This document shows, one piece after another, positions 60,448 to 64,000 of a DNA stretch of 64,000 nucleotides. The position numbers and the translations under genes are program-made. Origin of the DNA: Bacteroidetes bacterium UBA4416. Its GTDB lineage: Bacteria > Bacteroidota > Bacteroidia > B-17B0 > Aurantibacillaceae. Below the pieces are notes generated by a model. That model was given only the letters and a program-made list of their open reading frames with translations, had not been told where the DNA came from and did not search any database. The stretch is from contig DGQK01000024.1 in assembly GCA_002390745.1 (NCBI GenBank), positions 117,803 to 181,802 on the forward strand, read 5' to 3'. Positions within the stretch are counted from its first letter, which is position 1; each line of letters begins with the position of its first letter.

Positions 60448-62664
60448 TTAATCCAGAATTACTTTTACGAGCTTTGCGCCGTCGTTCATCTGTACTTTCA
60501 CGTAATACACGCCTTTGCTACAGGTGCTCATGTCGAGTACTGCCAGTTTGGAATCTTTACTGCTTTCTGTTTTGACGGTTTGCCCCAGCATGTTCAGGAC
60601 TGTTATGTCAAGCTTACCGGTATTATTGGCGCTGGAAATAGTAAAGATCCCTGTGCTGGGATTAGGGTATACCGATAGCTCGTTATGGCTGATGAGGTCT
60701 TCCAGGCCGGTGCATGTGGTTACGGTGACTACTACGGCTGTTGGCGCAGAGCTACAGGAATTGGCTGTACCTACTACACTGTAGGTTGTGGTAGCTGTTG
60801 GCGTTACCGGGAAGTTGGCTGCAGAGCCGGAGCCGGGTGTCCAGGCATAGCTTGTAGCGCCTGTTGCTTTTAATACTACCAGCTGGCCTGTGCAGATGGT
60901 GGTAGCTGTAGGGGTAACGGACAGGGTTGGCGCTGCATTTACAGTAATGGTTTGTGAGGTCGTGCTGCTGGTAGTGCCGCTGGTAACGGTAAGGGATACG
61001 ACCTTAGAGCCGGTAGTGGCGTAGGTTACTGATGCGTTTTGCGTGGTAGCGCTGGACGGCGTGCCACCAGGCATAGACCAGGACCAGCTGGTAGGTGTTC
61101 CGGAAGAGGCATCGGTGAGTGTAATGGCCTGGTTGACGCAACCTGTGGCGGCTGAGCTCATGGCAGCGTTCAGGGAGCCGAGGGAGCAGGATGAGGCGGC
61201 CAAGGGCGTCATTAGTGGATCGCCACAAGTACCTCCTGCCTGTGCATTGCGGTTCATCACAGCCAGGCCTCCGTTAAGGTCGTCGGTATTCAAGTTGCGC
61301 TTCACTTGTCCGGCAGCAATGGCGTAATGCATGAGGTCGGAACTGTTGATCACGTGGCCCAGCTCGTGGCCGTGGCCCAGCTCATGAACGGTAACCGATT
61401 CAAAATCGTATTGTGAACCGCTGGGATTGGAAGGGCCATATTGCCATGTGCCTGATCCGGGAGTGGGATCAAATACAATGTCGAGCTCGCTTACATACCA
61501 GCTCATGCTGGTTCCGGAGCCGCAGCCCTGGAAATAGTTGGTGCAGCGTCCCAAAACGCCTGTGGGCAGGGTGGCATCGAAGCTTACAATGTTGACACCG
61601 TCGTTTGCCGCTGAAGCGATGTTTGAGGTTCCGGAAGCCAGGGACCAGTTGACATAGGTATTACACCTCCAGGAATTCATGGAGCGCTCGAAAGCCGCTT
61701 TGGCTGCTGTATTGGCAATAAAGGATGCATTGTAGGTCCATACATAACCGCCGGAGCCCTGGCTGATGTGCTTGGTCATAAAGGCATTGCCTCCGCTGGT
61801 AACGTTGATGTGCGCATAAGGAACGGTGAGTACTCCGGTACTGTTGGATCCGTTCACACGGATCACGCCTGTACCTGCTCCATCCGGCACTTTTACCTGG
61901 ATTTGCGTGTTGGTCCATGATACGATTTCGGAAGCCAGTGGGGAAATGAAGGTCGCTCCTCCGTCGTCCGCATTTTTAAAGCCGACCAGGGAAGCCGTGG
62001 CTGTTGCTCCAAAAGAGGTGCCGGTGATGGTGAGCACCGAGTTGGTGCCTGCAGTAATGGTCGTAGGTGTGAAGCTGGTGATGGCGGCAACGGCCTGTGT
62101 GGTATTGCCGGCAGTGATGGATTGCTGCAAAGGGTTCACTGCTTTCAGCTGCACGTAGTTGCTACCGGTGAGCTGCTGGATGGCCGGATATAAACCGGCA
62201 GTAATGCTGCTATAGGAATCAAAAGGCTCTGTAGCCCTGTTCTCTGAAAGGTTATAGCGGATAAAGCCCTGGGCACTGGCATAGGCCTCGTACACCGGCT
62301 TGCCAAACTGAGCCGGCTGGCTATTGGAAACAAGCGTGAAAACGCCCACATCGCCCACGCGGAGGGAAAGCCCGGGATGCACAGCCTGCTTTTTATCTCC
62401 TACAACTCCCCCTTCGGTGATTACTTCGATATAGGAGGCGCCTGTATTCTTAAAGGTTTTATAAACGTCTACCAGGTTGGAGGTGTAGATGCGGTTGTGC
62501 TCTGCGTTCCAGAAGCACAGCTGGTCGATCACCTTTCCTTCCAGGACAAGGTCCGACTGTGGTACACGGTCGCTCAAAAGCACCGGGTACATGAGGCACT
62601 GGGCCGGCAGGTAGGAAGCGGCAGCACAAAAAAGCGCACAGGCGAGTAGAAGTTTTTTCATCAT
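60448..62664 (-). CDS. Secreted matrixin-like metalloprotease with IPT/TIG and PKD domains and T9SS sorting domain
   Basis: From the ATG at 62664 it has 738 residues; the TTG five codons upstream is unlikely. Signal peptide MMKKLLLACALFCAAASYLPAQ. The N-terminal ~170 residues (DLVLEGKVIDQLCFWNAEH) form an unnamed domain, followed by an IPT/TIG domain (ITSFTPTTITAGTNSVLTIT). The catalytic domain has the zinc motif HELGHGHELGH from His427 with the Met-turn SSDLMHYA. The Gly usual at position 8 of the matrixin HExxHxxGxxH motif is Glu, while all three His are kept. A PKD domain (TDASSGTPTSWSWSMPGG), one copy of the ~72-residue stalk repeat and a T9SS type A sorting domain (VYPNPSTGIFTISS ... GVYYVKVQMNDGAKLVKVILD) follow. 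Confidence 0.9.
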   Translation of the reverse strand: MMKKLLLACALFCAAASYLPAQCLMYPVLLSDRVPQSDLVLEGKVIDQLCFWNAEHNRIYTSNLVDVYKTFKNTGASYIEVITEGGVVGDKKQAVHPGLSLRVGDVGVFTLVSNSQPAQFGKPVYEAYASAQGFIRYNLSENRATEPFDSYSSITAGLYPAIQQLTGSNYVQLKAVNPLQQSITAGNTTQAVAAITSFTPTTITAGTNSVLTITGTSFGATATASLVGFKNADDGGATFISPLASEIVSWTNTQIQVKVPDGAGTGVIRVNGSNSTGVLTVPYAHINVTSGGNAFMTKHISQGSGGYVWTYNASFIANTAAKAAFERSMNSWRCNTYVNWSLASGTSNIASAANDGVNIVSFDATLPTGVLGRCTNYFQGCGSGTSMSWYVSELDIVFDPTPGSGTWQYGPSNPSGSQYDFESVTVHELGHGHELGHVINSSDLMHYAIAAGQVKRNLNTDDLNGGLAVMNRNAQAGGTCGDPLMTPLAASSCSLGSLNAAMSSAATGCVNQAITLTDASSGTPTSWSWSMPGGTPSSATTQNASVTYATTGSKVVSLTVTSGTTSSTTSQTITVNAAPTLSVTPTATTICTGQLVVLKATGATSYAWTPGSGSAANFPVTPTATTTYSVVGTANSCSSAPTAVVVTVTTCTGLEDLISHNELSVYPNPSTGIFTISSANNTGKLDITVLNMLGQTVKTESSKDSKLAVLDMSTCSKGVYYVKVQMNDGAKLVKVILD

Positions 62665-62694
62665 AAATCGGGTTTTCAAATTATTAGTTGTAAG

Positions 62695-62726
62695 TAAATA
62701 TAGAAAAGTGAATGTTAAATATCAAA
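62695..62726 (-). promoter_or_regulatory. Promoter of the matrixin-like protease gene
   Basis: TTTG (plus 62723-62726), 20-nt spacer, TATATTTA (plus 62695-62702), 30 nt before the ATG. It shares 15 of 16 bases around the -7 box with the M43 protease promoter. Confidence 0.6.
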
Positions 62727-63172
62727 TCCCTGTTAATAAATGGAGATTAATTTAAAATAAGAAAGGAGAACAGGATCTGCGAAAGCTCTTCAGGGCGCGA
62801 CGAAAATTCCAGGCGCGCGATTCTGCTAAAAGGAACAGCGAAGTAGAGCAGGCTTTGTTATTTCGGGCGGAGTCGGGAAAGACAAAGCTGCATTAAACGT
62901 AGAACTTCGACATTTTGATCCTTCGCTTGACAGTCCTGTACCCATAATGGATCTTCGCTCATATAGCCCGCGCCGGCCCTTACCCGAAAAAATTAACATA
63001 ACCATAAAAGCAAACACTCTTCTGTCATACAATGCTGTATCTCCGGCTATTTGCCCGAAGCAAAAATTTAACATGCATAGTATAAACAAAACCCTGTTTA
63101 TTTCTATTCCGGCGCTCTTCAAATTAATGTATTAAAACGAATAGATTTATAATATCCTTAATACAACTAATT
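62727..63172. other. Intergenic region before the PIN-PhoH gene
   Basis: About 450 bp between divergent genes. No RNA, repeat or convincing ORF; a 98-codon minus-strand frame (62826-63122) has no recognisable features. The PhoH promoter could not be fixed. Confidence 0.4.
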
Positions 63173-64000
63173 ATGGCTAAAAAAGCAGCGATTACCAAAC
63201 CGGAACAAAAGATCTTTGTACTGGATACGTCTGTGATCATATACGATCACACGGCTATCAAAAATTTCCAGGAGCACGATGTCGTGATACCCATCACGGT
63301 TTTAGAGGAGCTGGATAACTTCAAGAAAGGGAACGACACCAAAAATTTCGCCGCCAGAGAATTTACGAGGTATGTGGATGAAATGTCGGGAGGGAACCTG
63401 TTGCAGGAATGGACGCCTATCAACGGGCGCACGCATGGCAAATTCAAGATCGAGATGAACACGTCCGCGAAAACAGATGCCGAAAAAATATTCGGTGAGA
63501 AAAAAGCGGACCACAAGATCCTGAATGCGGCTTTATACACGCAGGAGACCAATCCGGGCCGCCGGGTGATCATGGTGACGAAAGACATCAACCTGCGCAT
63601 CAAAGCCAAATCGCTGAACCTGCATGCGGAAGATTACACCACCGGCAAGATCCTTACCATCGACGAGCTGTATACCGGCAACTCGCTGATCGAGAAAGCC
63701 AGCGCAGAGGCGGTGAACGAGATCTATGAAAAAGGAGCGACACCTGCCAAAACAATTTTGAAGAAAGAGGAGCCCCTGGCCAACCACTACTACATTGTGA
63801 AGAACAGCAACGGTTCGGTGCTCACGCGCTACGAACAGTCGTCGAAATCGCTGAAGCGCGTGGTGAAAACCACCAGCTACGGCATCATCCCGAAAAATGC
63901 GGAACAGTCATTCGCGATGGATGCCATCATGAACCCCGACATTCGCCTGGTAAGCATCCAGGGTGTGGCGGGAACGGGAAAAACCTTATTATCGCTGGCA
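63173..64000 (+). CDS. PIN domain / PhoH-family ATPase, N-terminal part (cut by window end)
   Basis: 276 codons are present, open to the right edge. The PIN nuclease-like domain (residues ~12-160) starts IFVLDTSVIIYDHTAI with the first catalytic Asp, has VVIPITVLEELDNFKKG with the conserved Glu and Asp, KADHKILNAALY with the next Asp and VIMVTKDINLRIKAKSL with the last. A linker of ~90 residues leads to the PhoH ATPase: AEQSFAMDAIMNPDIRLVS and the Walker A loop QGVAGTGKTLLSLA directly at the window end. PIN-PhoH (PhoH2/YlaK-type) proteins combine RNA cleavage with an RNA helicase-like ATPase. The rest lies outside the window. Confidence 0.93.
   Translation, partial: MAKKAAITKPEQKIFVLDTSVIIYDHTAIKNFQEHDVVIPITVLEELDNFKKGNDTKNFAAREFTRYVDEMSGGNLLQEWTPINGRTHGKFKIEMNTSAKTDAEKIFGEKKADHKILNAALYTQETNPGRRVIMVTKDINLRIKAKSLNLHAEDYTTGKILTIDELYTGNSLIEKASAEAVNEIYEKGATPAKTILKKEEPLANHYYIVKNSNGSVLTRYEQSSKSLKRVVKTTSYGIIPKNAEQSFAMDAIMNPDIRLVSIQGVAGTGKTLLSLA

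Noticed and set aside
62826..63122. 98-codon minus-strand ORF before the PhoH gene
   Set aside because: No signal, domain or context; likely chance.

Overview
This window is a chromosomal segment of a Bacteroidota bacterium, most likely of the Chitinophagales/Sphingobacteriales side. The evidence is: ftsQ-ftsA-ftsZ ending in the Bacteroidota FtsZ tail (NSFLHDNVD); a short primary sigma factor of 288 residues; four secreted proteins with type IX secretion (T9SS) C-terminal sorting domains; Bacteroidota-only families (IPExxxVDY, DUF2480, DUF6624, CCDC81-like HU with SPOR); and TTG/TTTG...TAnnTTTG promoters. No rRNA, tRNA, phage, insertion sequence or CRISPR array was recognised. Both ends cut genes: ftsQ on the left and a PIN-PhoH ATPase on the right.

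Layout. 1-3.7 kb: end of the division cluster. 3.8-7.1 kb: two tandem secreted paralogues, a pterin dehydratase/quinone reductase pair and a DUF6624 protein. 7.5-15.8 kb: FadL-type porin with an SGNH lipoprotein, a T9SS esterase, a 500-bp array of palindromes, and a T9SS reprolysin-like protease. 16.1-18.7 kb (minus strand): sodA, rpe, rpoD. 19.1-29.6 kb (plus strand): HMG-CoA reductase followed by eight tightly coupled genes: UbiA prenyltransferase, rifampicin-phosphotransferase-like dikinase, CdsA-like cytidylyltransferase, CDP-alcohol phosphotransferase, DUF3419/BtaA-like aminocarboxypropyltransferase, polyprenol-kinase-like protein, GNAT and AMP-ligase. 29.8-33.3 kb: recN, fabI, an IPExxxVDY protein and an SMR exporter. 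33.5-39.0 kb (minus): a surface protein, aroA, an outer-membrane protein, DUF2480, a SufT-like protein and DUF1571-LysM. 39.2-46.5 kb (plus): HU-CCDC81-SPOR, an outer-membrane protein, an FAD oxidoreductase, the RimK cluster (protease, glutamate ligase, aspartoacylase-like) and a BamA/TamA-like barrel. 46.6-46.8 kb: a promoter-hairpin-terminator unit that looks like an unannotated small RNA. 47.0-50.3 kb: secA (minus). 50.6-54.4 kb: a LytS/LytTR two-component pair. 54.5-62.7 kb (minus): two large T9SS metalloproteases. 63.2 kb to the end: PIN-PhoH.

The most interesting system is the 19.1-29.6 kb operon. Seven of its junctions overlap by 4 nt or are separated by 1-3 nt. It combines an isoprenoid arm (HMGR, UbiA, polyprenol kinase), a CDP-lipid arm (CdsA-like, CDP-alcohol transferase), a SAM-derived headgroup arm (DUF3419) and an acylation arm (GNAT, AMP-ligase), with a dikinase of unknown substrate. 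I infer that it makes an unusual membrane lipid, possibly a prenylated or homoserine-headed ether lipid; the product cannot be read from sequence.

The intergenic DNA carries at least four families of structured dispersed repeats. One has three copies that all keep the same one-base asymmetry in their hairpin arms. The three T9SS metalloproteases share a ~72-residue stalk repeat in 3, 14 and 1 copies, and two of them share almost the same promoter.
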